This document shows, in pieces, positions 1 through 7,474 of a DNA stretch of 40,981 bases. Origin of the DNA: Pseudomonadota bacterium (lineage in GTDB: Bacteria > Pseudomonadota > Gammaproteobacteria > Steroidobacterales > Steroidobacteraceae); contig JAJXYR010000041.1 of assembly GCA_021780475.1 (NCBI GenBank), forward strand, positions 1 to 40,981, in the 5' to 3' direction. The translations under genes were made by a program, and so were the position numbers. The notes under the pieces were generated by a model that had not been told where the DNA came from, searched no databases, and saw nothing but the letters and a program-made list of their open reading frames with translations. Within the stretch, counting starts at the first letter, position 1. Every line of letters begins with the position of its first letter.

Positions 1-326
1 TGACGGTTCGAAATAGCGACCGTAGTGCGTCTTTGCTTGACTCCGCGGCCAGGGGCAGTCGCTCCTATCGGTCAGATATCGTCTCCGAGCGGTCAAGGTG
101 CCTTGGCGGTGCGATGGTGGCGGCGGACGTTCTTCTCCGCCGCCGCGCAATTATTGCCGCGCGCACCGGTCTGAGCCGTGTGGGCCCGGCCGAGTCGGCG
201 TCGCCGGCGTCGCGGCGAGGGCTCGGGCAGATTCGCAATCAAGGTCCAATGGCTCTGGGAATGTTCATTGGATCCGGGTCCTCGCCGGATCCGGCCGGAG
301 CGTCGCCGCCCGCACAGCTTGCGCGA
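1..326. other. intergenic, no supported gene
   Basis: This stretch lies downstream of the YceI gene, which is read leftwards and ends at 327. Open frames here are arginine-rich shadows without a ribosome site or recognisable domain. The only structure seen is the GGATCC hairpin at 270-292. The left edge of the window cuts whatever lies beyond. Confidence 0.5.
270..292. repeat. GGATCC-type intergenic hairpin (copy 1)
   Basis: A perfect inverted repeat: arms GGATCCGG (270-277) and CCGGATCC (285-292) around a 7-base loop. It sits about 35 bases past the YceI stop codon, so it could end that transcript, but no T-run follows on the minus strand. Similar hairpins occur at 27573-27592 and 33608-33632, also between genes, which suggests a small repeat family. 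Confidence 0.55.
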
Positions 327-935
327 TCAGTGCCCCTTGGTCGCCGACTTCAAGGCATCGGCTTCGAGCGTGATTCTGATGTGCACCGCGTCGGAGACCA
401 TGGGCACGTAGGCACCCACGCCAAAGGTGCTGCGCTTGATTTCAGCGCTCGCGTTGAAGCCGACCGCCGGCAGGTGCAGCATTGGTTGCACGCCGATCTT
501 GTTGAGGTGCGCGTGCAGCGTCACCGGCCGGATCACCCCGTGCGCGGTGAGCAATCCCTCGATGGTCAGATCGCCGGGTTTTGCGCCGGGCACGACCTTC
601 GTGCTCTTGTAGGTGATGTCCGGGAACTTGGCCGCATTGAAGAAATTCGCTTCCTTCAGGTCCGCATTCAGCGCCGGCACGTGCGTGTCCAGACCCGACA
701 AAGGCATGGTCACCTGCACCGATGATCGGGACGGATCCTGGGCGTCATAGACGAGCGTGCCCGTGATGGTGTTCATGTTGGCGCAGGGCATGGAGAAACC
801 GAAGTGGTTCCAGCAGAAGCGCACCTGGGTATGCCCCTGGTTCAAGGTGTAAGTCACCGGTGCGGCCCAGGCCGGCGACGCCACCAGCGCGAGCGGCGCC
901 AGAGCAAACCCGAGGAACAGACGGAAAATACGCAT
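327..935 (-). CDS. YceI-family periplasmic lipid-binding-like protein
   Basis: The protein is 202 residues, typical for YceI proteins, which form a lipocalin-like barrel that binds polyisoprenoid or other lipids in the periplasm. Residues 1-24 are a signal peptide (MRIFRLFLGFALAPLALVAS then AWA, cleaved before APVTY). The mature part has family hallmarks: an early YTLNQGHTQVRF strand, a GTLVYDAQDP segment, the FFNAAKFPDITYKST motif in mid-protein, and a LTAHGVIRPVTLHAHLN segment. The start at 935 is chosen because GGAGG lies 8 bases upstream and the signal peptide begins there; the frame is open further upstream but without a leader. Two cysteines (RFCWNHFGF and MPCAN) could form a disulfide. 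It stands alone, divergent from the oxidoreductase operon. The ligand is unknown. Confidence 0.9.
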   Translation of the reverse strand: MRIFRLFLGFALAPLALVASPAWAAPVTYTLNQGHTQVRFCWNHFGFSMPCANMNTITGTLVYDAQDPSRSSVQVTMPLSGLDTHVPALNADLKEANFFNAAKFPDITYKSTKVVPGAKPGDLTIEGLLTAHGVIRPVTLHAHLNKIGVQPMLHLPAVGFNASAEIKRSTFGVGAYVPMVSDAVHIRITLEADALKSATKGH

Positions 936-1747
936 CTCGACAGCCTCCACCGTGAAAGAAGTTTGCCGGGCCGATGGCAACGGGTGATCCGATTCGTTCC
1001 GACCGAAGGCACGGCTGGGAATATCTGAAAAAGTATGCATTGCAGCGTAGATGAAGCCAAGACCCGGTAGCCGGCGACTCCCCCGACCCCGCTCGCGGCG
1101 GCTGCGCATCGGATCGAAGCCCACATGACGCTGCCCTCGGAATTGAAATCGCTTCACATTCTCTCTTGGATGCAAACGAGTATTACCACGATGGCGCCAG
1201 ACAAGATCTCGGAGACGCGGCCTGAACGGAAGCGACAACAATTCCAAATTGCTTCTGGAGTGGGTCGCGCGCGTTTCAGTTCCGACTCGACCAACAGCGG
1301 CTGAACCCGTTTTGGCGAGAGTGTCTGGTCACACGTCTCTCTCGATTTCGACACTCGTCACCGGATCCGCGAACTTTCGGGCCGACTACAACGACGTTCG
1401 CGTCCGCCGTTCCCTTGACGGTGCCGTACTAACCAATCGTGCCGGACACTTCTGCTCCTTGAACGCGAACGCGTCTCATCATGCAACGGAGCGGCATTGC
1501 AACGCTCTGTTGAACCTCCCGTCGCCCCTTCCTTGATTGGAAATTCGCTTCCTACAGGCGTAGCGTTACGTGCTACGAGTAGTGCTTTCAGATCAGGACG
1601 AATACCAGATCAGTAATCTTGCATCTATGGATTCGTACACGGTCGGGACGCGCACTTTGAGTTGTTGATCGTGCGAAAGCTGCGTCGATAAGCAGGTACT
1701 TTTGGCACGAAAGGTCCGCCACCCCCCAGGCCATCGGAGACCACCGC
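936..1747. other. 812-base divergent intergenic region
   Basis: This region separates the YceI gene (leftwards) from the oxidoreductase operon (rightwards). Short open frames such as the one at 1249-1536 have no ribosome site and no recognisable domain, and I do not call them. The right half is less GC-rich and carries an inverted repeat (1559-1577) and a direct repeat of CAGATCAG (1589-1596 and 1606-1613), plausible control sites for the operon. No confident sigma-70 or sigma-54 promoter could be assigned. Confidence 0.5.
1559..1577. promoter_or_regulatory. inverted repeat, possible operator of the oxidoreductase operon
   Basis: CGTAGC (1559-1564) and GCTACG (1572-1577) are perfect 6-base arms around a 7-base spacer. 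The site lies about 170 bases upstream of the TTG start of the first operon gene, just before two copies of CAGATCAG. A dimeric regulator site is the simplest reading, but no regulator gene is adjacent and chance cannot be excluded. Confidence 0.3.
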
Positions 1748-2305
1748 TTGCTGCAGATCGCGATTCAAGGCCGAGGTGGCCAAGGCGCACAGACGGCCGG
1801 CAGCCTGCTGGCGATGGCGTTCTTCGCCGAGGGCCGCGAGGTGCAGTCCTTCGCGAGCTACGGCGGCGCGAGGCGCGGTACGCCCGTGAGTTCCTTCATT
1901 CGCGTTGACGACCGGCCAATTCGCTTGCGCTGCGATATCGAACAAGCCGACGCGATTCTATGCTTCGACGCGAGCCTTCTCGAAGGCCGATTGCTCGCGA
2001 TCGCCCGTCCCGACACGCTGATCGTCGTCAACTCGTCGAGGACGCCCGAGCAATACGCCGAGCAATTGCCGGGCTACCGGGTGCTTCCCATCGACGGCAT
2101 CTCGATTTCGCGCCGTCATGGCCTGGGACGGATCGTTAATTCCACGCTGCTCGGCGCGTTTGCACGGGCAATCGAAGCGCCGAAACTGGAGGTGCTCACC
2201 CAGGCGCTAGGCGAGACGGCGCCGAAGCTGCGCGAGGAGAATATCGCGAGTTGCGAAGAGGGCTACCGCAGGATGGAAGCGCAACTGCAGAGGGTGGCGG
2301 CATGA
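1748..2305 (+). CDS. 2-oxoacid:acceptor oxidoreductase, gamma subunit
   Basis: The 185-residue protein matches the gamma subunit (PorG/PadE type) of enzymes that oxidatively decarboxylate 2-oxoacids to acyl-CoA. The diagnostic IQGRGGQGAQTAGSLLA motif is at residues 6-22, followed by the GGARRGTPVSSFIRV segment typical of this domain. The start is TTG at 1748, chosen because GGAGA lies 7 bases upstream and the conserved domain begins at once. It is the first gene of four whose coding ends overlap by 4 bases, which implies translational coupling and a stoichiometric complex. The gamma domain helps bind CoA and hold the complex together. Substrate cannot be read from this subunit. Confidence 0.92.
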   Translation: MLQIAIQGRGGQGAQTAGSLLAMAFFAEGREVQSFASYGGARRGTPVSSFIRVDDRPIRLRCDIEQADAILCFDASLLEGRLLAIARPDTLIVVNSSRTPEQYAEQLPGYRVLPIDGISISRRHGLGRIVNSTLLGAFARAIEAPKLEVLTQALGETAPKLREENIASCEEGYRRMEAQLQRVAA

Positions 2306-3984
2306 ATGCGAACGATGCAGTTCCGAGCATCTGGACCACCGCCCTCACCGAGGTCTTCAAGACCGGCACGTGGCGCGCCGCGATGCCGCAACACATTCAC
2401 GCCCCGTCGCCGTGCCACGCCGCCTGCCCTGTGAACGGTGACATTGCCGAATGGATCGGGCGTGCCCGCGAAGGGGACTGGCACGGCGCTTGGCAGATCC
2501 TCACCCGCCACAACCCCTTTCCGGCGGTGACCGGACGAATCTGCCATCATCCGTGCGAAGCCGCCTGCAATCGCCGCAGCCTTGACGAGTCGCTGGCGAT
2601 CTGCCGACTCGAACGCCATGTCGGCGATACGGCGCTCGCGCAAGGTTGGACGTTTGCGCCGATCGACGCGCCACGCAACGAGCGGATCGCGGTAGTGGGC
2701 GGGGGACCCTCCGGACTATCGGCGGCGTTCCATCTGCGAAGACGCGGTTACGTCGTCACGTTGTTTGAATCCCGTCCAGAACCCGGCGGACTGATGCGCT
2801 ACGGCATTCCGGCGTATCGCCTCGCGCGATCCGTGCTCGACGGCGAGATCGCGCGCCTTGTTGCACTGGGGATCGACGTGCGCTGCGGTCAATCGATTGA
2901 TACCCCCGAGGACTTCGAGCGCCTGCGCAACGGCTTCGACGCGGTGTACTTGGCGATCGGCGCCCGCTGCCAACAGCGCTTGCCACGGCTCGACTACACC
3001 CGGCCTTGGGTGATGGACGGCGCGGACTATCTCGCGCAGACGAACTCCGGTGCGCCACCCGCGCTCGGCAAGCGCGTGGTCGTGATCGGCGGCGGCAGTG
3101 CGGCCATCGATGTGGCACGCAGTGCGCGGCGCGCCCGGCACGAGGTCACGATCGTAGCGCTTGAATGTGCGTCGCAGATGCCTGCGCAGCGCGAAGAAGT
3201 CGCGGAGGCGATGGAGGAAGGAGTTGCGCTGATCGACGGAGCGATGCTGACCGAGGTTGCCGACGGAGGCAGTGCAGGCCCCGCGCTCGAGTTCGTGCGT
3301 GTGCGCTTCGAGGCAGGTGCGCAGCGCGGGCAATTCACGGTGACCCCGGTCGCGGACAGCCAATTCTCGCTCGCGGCGGATGCCATCATCACCGCGATCG
3401 GGCAAAACCCCGACCTTGCGCCGCTGCGAGCTGCGCTCAAAACCGACGGCGCACTGCTCCAGGTCGACGAATATCAGGCAACGAGCGTCGAGCGCGTGTA
3501 TGCCGGCGGCGACGTCGCGAGCACGGCACGCTTCGTGACCGAGGCGATCGGTATGGGTAAACGCGCTGCATGCGAGATCGACCGCCTGTTGCGCGGGAGC
3601 GTGCAAAGCCTGGATCGCGACGGCGACGATGCGGCCGCAGATGTCGAGGTCGAGCCCACCGTCGGGTTCGCGGCGATCAACGAGTTCTATTACCCACGGC
3701 AGGCACGGGCGGTCGAGCAGCGGTTGGATCCCGCACAGCGACTCGCGAGTGTCGCCGAAGTTCAGATCGGATTTGACGTGGAGCGAGCGCTCGCCGAAAG
3801 CAAGCGGTGCTTCTCCTGTGGCACCTGCATCCAGTGCGACAACTGCGTTCACTACTGTCCCGATCTTGCGGTGAAACGCGAGGCCGGCGGCTATGTGGTG
3901 CTGACCGACTACTGCAAGGGCTGCGGCATCTGCGTCAAGGAATGCCCGACAGGCTCGATGAAGATGGTCGAGGAGGCGCGGTGA
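2302..3984 (+). CDS. GltD-like FAD/NAD(P) oxidoreductase fused to a two-cluster ferredoxin
   Basis: This 560-residue protein combines three parts. Residues about 30-110 are the Cys-rich helical iron-sulfur domain of glutamate synthase small subunits (C38, C42, then C81, C85, C89). Residues about 130-490 hold two Rossmann motifs: VVGGGPSGLSAAF for FAD and VVVIGGGSAAIDVA near 257-270 for a pyridine nucleotide. Residues about 500-560 carry eight or more cysteines in two ferredoxin motifs (CFSCGTCIQCDNCVHYCP and CKGCGICVKECP). In the four-gene operon it replaces both the separate delta ferredoxin subunit and the flavoprotein subunit seen in NADH-linked phenylglyoxylate dehydrogenase. It likely moves electrons from the thiamine enzyme through clusters and FAD to NAD(P)+. 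The ATG at 2302 overlaps the upstream stop (ATGA). Confidence 0.9.
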   Translation: MNANDAVPSIWTTALTEVFKTGTWRAAMPQHIHAPSPCHAACPVNGDIAEWIGRAREGDWHGAWQILTRHNPFPAVTGRICHHPCEAACNRRSLDESLAICRLERHVGDTALAQGWTFAPIDAPRNERIAVVGGGPSGLSAAFHLRRRGYVVTLFESRPEPGGLMRYGIPAYRLARSVLDGEIARLVALGIDVRCGQSIDTPEDFERLRNGFDAVYLAIGARCQQRLPRLDYTRPWVMDGADYLAQTNSGAPPALGKRVVVIGGGSAAIDVARSARRARHEVTIVALECASQMPAQREEVAEAMEEGVALIDGAMLTEVADGGSAGPALEFVRVRFEAGAQRGQFTVTPVADSQFSLAADAIITAIGQNPDLAPLRAALKTDGALLQVDEYQATSVERVYAGGDVASTARFVTEAIGMGKRAACEIDRLLRGSVQSLDRDGDDAAADVEVEPTVGFAAINEFYYPRQARAVEQRLDPAQRLASVAEVQIGFDVERALAESKRCFSCGTCIQCDNCVHYCPDLAVKREAGGYVVLTDYCKGCGICVKECPTGSMKMVEEAR

Positions 3985-5156
3985 ACGCGCACGGTGCGAT
4001 GCTTTCGCAGCAGAAGCCGGTGCTGTTGACCGGCAACCATGCGGTCGCCTGGGCAGCTCGCCTGGCAAGGCCCAAGGTGGTTCCGCTCTATCCAATCACG
4101 CCACAAACGCCGATTCTCGAGAAGCTCACCGAATTCCAGGCCGACGGCGCATTCAACGCCGAGATCATCACGCCCGAGTCCGAGCACTCGGTGATGGCCG
4201 CCTGCATCCCGGCCTCGTTGGCGGGTGTTCGGGTATTTACGGCGACGGCCTCGCAGGGTCTGCTGCTCATGCATGAGCTGCTCCACTACGCGAGCGGTGC
4301 GCGGGCGCCGATCGTGATGGCCAACGTCAACCGGACGCTTGCGTCGCCGTGGGCGTTCTGGCCCGATGAGACCGACAGCCTCTCTCAGCGCGATACCGGC
4401 TGGATTCAGTACTACGTGGAGAGCGCGCAGGAGTCGCTCGACACGGTGATCCAGGCGTTCAGGGTGGCCGAGCGAGAACTGCTGCCGGTAATGGTGAACC
4501 TCGACGCGTTTTACGTCTCGCACGCGCTCGAGCCGGTGCGCGTCCCGCCGCAAGAACTGGTGGATGCATTCCTGCCCCCATACACGCCTTCCCATTGCCT
4601 CGACACCGCGAAAGTCGAGTCCTGGGGCAACGTCGTGACGCCGGACATGTATTATCGCCACCGCCGAGCCCTCGGCGAGGCGATGGACCAAGTCTACGCG
4701 ACCGCGCTCGAGGCCGACGACGAATGGGGTGAACTGACCGGCCGTCGCTACGGGTTGATCGAGCGCTACCGCTGCGAAGGCGCCCGCAGCGTCATCGTGG
4801 CGATGGGCAGCATGTGCGGCACTGCGCGCGACGCGGTCGACGCGATGCGTGATGCGGGTCTGATGATCGGCCTGATGAAGGTGCGGCTGTTCCGGCCGCT
4901 GCCAGTGCAGGCGCTGCGCGCAGGTCTGGCCGGTGTTGCCGATGTGCTGGTGCTGGATCGCGACTATTCGCCCGGCCACGGCGGCGTGTTGCATCAGGAA
5001 TTGCGCGCCGCGCTCTACGGCATGGCGGATGCGCCTCGCATTCACGGCTACCTTGCGGGCGTGGGCGGCGTCAATGTCTCGCCGGAAAAAATCGCCGAGT
5101 TCGCCCGGATGGCGAACGTGAGCGACTCGCAGCCGGAGTCGGCCTGGGTCAGGTGA
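3981..5156 (+). CDS. 2-oxoacid:acceptor oxidoreductase, alpha subunit
   Basis: The 391-residue product is a PorA/KorA/PadG-type alpha subunit. It shows the pyrimidine-binding domain near the N-terminus ([15 protein letters not shown] and [14 protein letters not shown]), the [20 protein letters not shown] segment, the [21 protein letters not shown] segment, and a C-terminal domain II with [15 protein letters not shown]. With the beta subunit it forms the thiamine diphosphate site where the 2-oxoacid is decarboxylated. The GTG start at 3981 overlaps the previous stop (GTGA) and AGGAGG lies 4 bases upstream; an ATG at 3999 is a weaker alternative. Substrate (aryl or alkyl 2-oxoacid) is not decided by sequence. 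The distribution of residues resembles phenylglyoxylate, pyruvate and 2-ketoisovalerate enzymes about equally to the eye. Confidence 0.9.
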   Translation: MNAHGAMLSQQKPVLLTGNHAVAWAARLARPKVVPLYPITPQTPILEKLTEFQADGAFNAEIITPESEHSVMAACIPASLAGVRVFTATASQGLLLMHELLHYASGARAPIVMANVNRTLASPWAFWPDETDSLSQRDTGWIQYYVESAQESLDTVIQAFRVAERELLPVMVNLDAFYVSHALEPVRVPPQELVDAFLPPYTPSHCLDTAKVESWGNVVTPDMYYRHRRALGEAMDQVYATALEADDEWGELTGRRYGLIERYRCEGARSVIVAMGSMCGTARDAVDAMRDAGLMIGLMKVRLFRPLPVQALRAGLAGVADVLVLDRDYSPGHGGVLHQELRAALYGMADAPRIHGYLAGVGGVNVSPEKIAEFARMANVSDSQPESAWVR

Positions 5157-6124
5157 TGCACATGCAAGAACTCGAACGACTGGAAGACTCCATGCTTTGC
5201 TCGGGGCACGCGGCATGTCCGGGCTGCGTTGATGCGCTGTCAGTGCGGCACGTGCTTGCCACGCTCGGACCGAAGACGATGGCGATCATTCCGCCCTCCT
5301 GCATGGCGATCATCGCCGGCCCGCAACCCTACAGCTCTTTGCGCATTCCCGTCTATCAGACTTCGCTGGAGTCTAGCGCCGCCGCGGCATCTGGCCTGCG
5401 CCGGGCGCTCGACGCCCGTGGTGAACACGACACGCAGGTGATCGTTCTCGCCGGCGACGGCGGCACCTATGACATCGGCTTCCAGTGCCTGTCCTCTGCG
5501 GCCGAGCGCAACGAGAACTTCATCTACTTCTGCCTCGACAATGAAGGTTACATGAACACCGGGGCGCAGAAGTCCTCATCGACGCCGCATTTGGCGAGCA
5601 CCGGTTCGACCCCCGCGGGCAAGACCTCGCGAAAGAAGAACTTCACCGAGATCATGGCGGCACACGAGGTGCCCTACGTAGCCACCGCAAGTGTCGGCTT
5701 CCTGCCCGACCTGATGAGCAAGGTCGAGAAGGCCAAAGCGATGCGCGGCACACGAATCATCACGCTGCTCATTCCTTGTCTGGACGGCTGGGGGCTGCCC
5801 GACGATGCGGGCCTGACCGCCGCGCGTTATGCGGTCGAGAGCGGGGCGTTCCCGCTCTACGAAGTCGAGAACGGGCGTACCTACACGCTCAACTACGCTT
5901 CGAAGCCGCGCGCGATTCGCGATTATCTGGCGCTGCAACGTCGCTATCGACATTTGAGTGCCACCGACATCGAGACCTTGCAAGCCGAGATCGACGACAA
6001 CTGGGCGAGACTGATGCAGCGGGTCGAAGCGGGACCGCCAAGCGCTGGTGGCAACCGCTTCCACTCATCGTCGGCCGGAGCGTCCTATGCGACCTCTACG
6101 GGTGAGCGCCGCCAACATTCTTGA
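5153..6124 (+). CDS. 2-oxoacid:acceptor oxidoreductase, beta (thiamine diphosphate) subunit
   Basis: The product (323 residues from the GTG at 5153) is the PorB/PadI-type beta subunit. The cofactor motif is clear: [11 protein letters not shown], then 15 residues to [12 protein letters not shown], the GDG...N signature that binds Mg and thiamine diphosphate. [10 protein letters not shown] near residue 17 and further cysteines ([14 protein letters not shown]) are the ligands of the 4Fe-4S cluster found in this subunit type. [19 protein letters not shown] is the usual loop after the cofactor motif. GTG at 5153 overlaps the alpha stop (GTGA); ATGs at 5156 and 5162 are alternatives. The C-terminal 30 or so residues are Ser/Gly-rich and look unconserved. 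This ends the recognisable operon. Confidence 0.92.
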   Translation: MMHMQELERLEDSMLCSGHAACPGCVDALSVRHVLATLGPKTMAIIPPSCMAIIAGPQPYSSLRIPVYQTSLESSAAAASGLRRALDARGEHDTQVIVLAGDGGTYDIGFQCLSSAAERNENFIYFCLDNEGYMNTGAQKSSSTPHLASTGSTPAGKTSRKKNFTEIMAAHEVPYVATASVGFLPDLMSKVEKAKAMRGTRIITLLIPCLDGWGLPDDAGLTAARYAVESGAFPLYEVENGRTYTLNYASKPRAIRDYLALQRRYRHLSATDIETLQAEIDDNWARLMQRVEAGPPSAGGNRFHSSSAGASYATSTGERRQHS

Positions 6125-6381
6125 TGGCGATTCCGGCGGTTGTGGTCAAGTTTCGTGATGGTTCGATAAAGATCCTTTCCGGGGAGTCCCCAGTTGCCAT
6201 GCCAGGAGACGCGCCAAGTGTGATACGAGCGACTGCAAGACCCCAGGTTTTCCGATTGCTATCACGGGATGCGGAGGCGGTGGCGCTTGAACTCGATATG
6301 CGATGGAACAATGGTCATCCCAGAGGGCCGCGCGGCAATCGCGATTCCCGCTTGGAATTGGCGCGAATGAATCGGCAGTAG
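6121..6381 (+). CDS. possible small ORF after the oxidoreductase operon
   Basis: An 86-codon frame begins TTG-ATG exactly over the stop of the beta subunit gene, in the same overlapping style as the genes before it. The first 30 residues ([20 protein letters not shown]) look protein-like, but the rest is arginine-rich without a recognisable fold and no strong ribosome site is present. It could be a small operon member or simply open sequence. I do not recognise a family. Confidence 0.22.
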   Translation: MMAIPAVVVKFRDGSIKILSGESPVAMPGDAPSVIRATARPQVFRLLSRDAEAVALELDMRWNNGHPRGPRGNRDSRLELARMNRQ

Positions 6382-6497
6382 CCGTTCTCATCGATGGTGC
6401 GGGCGGTACGCAAGGACTCCAGAACGGGGAACGCATACGGCTCATCGCGTGCGGGACTAGTACAGATTATCGGTGTCGTTGCGACGGACGGTGATGA

Positions 6498-6806
6498 CTA
6501 GGGTGTCGCGTCGTGGATCGAATGGCCAGCCTCGCGCTGATGGCGAATTGCGAGGATCAGAACGACGTCCTGTCGCCGCTCATAGCTGTAGAGTGCGACA
6601 TAGCCGCTCTTGCCATACGATATCGAGAGTTCCCTAAAACCCTCCTCGCATGATCGACCGACCAAGGGATGTCGCTCGAGAATCTCTATCCCATCGCGAA
6701 TTACGTCGATCGCAGCAATAGCGGCTCTCGGTGCATCCTTGACGAGGAAATCGGCCAATCTCGCCAGGTCGGCGAATGCGCGTCGCGCATAGACTACTTG
6801 CGCCAC
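6498..6806 (-). CDS. type II toxin, RelE/ParE superfamily
   Basis: The 102-residue protein fits the ParE/RelE toxin fold: an N-terminal helix-rich half (RRAFADLARLADFLVKDAPRA), a middle LERHPLVGRSC segment, then RELSISYGKSGYVALYSYE and the closing VLILAIRHQREAGH, which is nearly the consensus ending of ParE-type toxins. ParE members poison gyrase and RelE members cut mRNA; the HQREAGH ending favours the ParE group, but target is inference. The start is GTG at 6806, 13 bases inside the upstream antitoxin gene, so it is translated by coupling. It has no strong ribosome site of its own, which is usual for toxins. Confidence 0.9.
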   Translation of the reverse strand: MAQVVYARRAFADLARLADFLVKDAPRAAIAAIDVIRDGIEILERHPLVGRSCEEGFRELSISYGKSGYVALYSYERRQDVVLILAIRHQREAGHSIHDATP

Positions 6807-7087
6807 GTTCGCACTTTCGGCCGCCTCACCCGGCCGCCGCGGACGCGAGCGGCCAAGTAACGATGTACATCTGTCGCAGCGTAACCCTCGCCGCTGGTTA
6901 GCGCTTCGGTGCGCGCAGCCACGGCATCGGCAACAAATGCTCGGCGCTCTTCGTCTAGCCGAGTCTGGCGCTCAATGGCCTCCAACATGAATGCATGGGG
7001 TGACTTATCCGCCGCTTTGGCGGCCGCTACGACGCGTCGTTTGAGATCTGCGGCAATCTTGAGCGTCGTCGCTAGAGGGCTGCTCAT
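6794..7087 (-). CDS. antitoxin, ribbon-helix-helix (CopG/ParD-like)
   Basis: The 97-residue protein starts with ATTLKIAADLKRRVVAAAKA, the short beta strand and first helix of a ribbon-helix-helix DNA-binding domain, followed by KSPHAFMLEAIERQTRL for the second helix. The C-terminal half is charged, as expected for the part that wraps the toxin. The ATG at 7087 has GGAG 6 bases upstream. It precedes and overlaps the toxin gene by 13 bases, the standard order for parDE-like modules. It should neutralise the toxin and repress the pair by binding the palindrome just upstream (7107-7124). Confidence 0.88.
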   Translation of the reverse strand: MSSPLATTLKIAADLKRRVVAAAKAADKSPHAFMLEAIERQTRLDEERRAFVADAVAARTEALTSGEGYAATDVHRYLAARVRGGRVRRPKVRTWRK

Positions 7088-7106
7088 GAATGGCTCCAAC
7101 CGGTAA

Positions 7107-7124
7107 GTGTTACAAAAGTAACAC
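7107..7124. promoter_or_regulatory. palindromic operator of the toxin-antitoxin pair
   Basis: GTGTTAC (7107-7113) and GTAACAC (7118-7124) are perfect 7-base arms with an AAAA/TTTT centre. The site lies 19-37 bases upstream of the antitoxin start codon. Ribbon-helix-helix antitoxins repress their own promoters through such short inverted repeats, so this is the likely autoregulatory operator. Binding is inferred. Confidence 0.7.
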
Positions 7125-7389
7125 CGTCGGCATTGCCGTTCAAGGTAACGTCGACACCGGCTGCGTCGCTCACGTTGCCGTTCGCGATAGCGTTCGTCTG
7201 TGAGGTTAATTTCGGGCCCGATATTGTTGACTGGGCGTACTGTCCTTCGCACCGATGGCCGGACGGGAGTGTGGAATATCAACGTGTCGGATCGACGCGA
7301 ATCAGCCACTTAAGTCGGCGTAACTCTCCGAAATATTCCACAACACGGCCGTCGGAATTCCATATATATCAGCGGGTTGCCTTGTTTTT

Positions 7390-7443
7390 GGCCGCGAGCT
7401 GAAGATCCGCAGGTCGGGGCTTCAATTCCCTCCATGGCCACCA
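7390..7443 (+). other. 3' tRNA-like fragment, possible attachment-site remnant
   Basis: The stretch reads like the second half of a tRNA: an anticodon-loop-like CTGAAGA, a partly pairing stem, a T-arm-like GGGGCTTCAATTCCC and an acceptor-type end GGCCACCA at 7436-7443. No matching 5' half precedes it (GGCC is present but the D-arm is not), and the T-stem pairs imperfectly. Duplicated tRNA 3' ends are typical att sites left by integrating elements, and a toxin-antitoxin module lies next to it. No integrase is visible. It also ends only 31 bases before the next gene, so it may sit in that gene's leader. Confidence 0.4.
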
Positions 7444-7474
7444 TAAAATCAATAACTTACGAGGGAGGCCACGA

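Noticed and set aside
1249-1536. 95-codon frame in the first long intergenic region
   Set aside because: No ribosome site, no domain, and low-complexity Ser/Arg/Ala text.
1703-1718. TGGCACGAAAGGTCC as a sigma-54 promoter
   Set aside because: The -24 half (TGGCACG) is good but the -12 half should read TTGC and reads GTCC, and it lies too close to the start codon.
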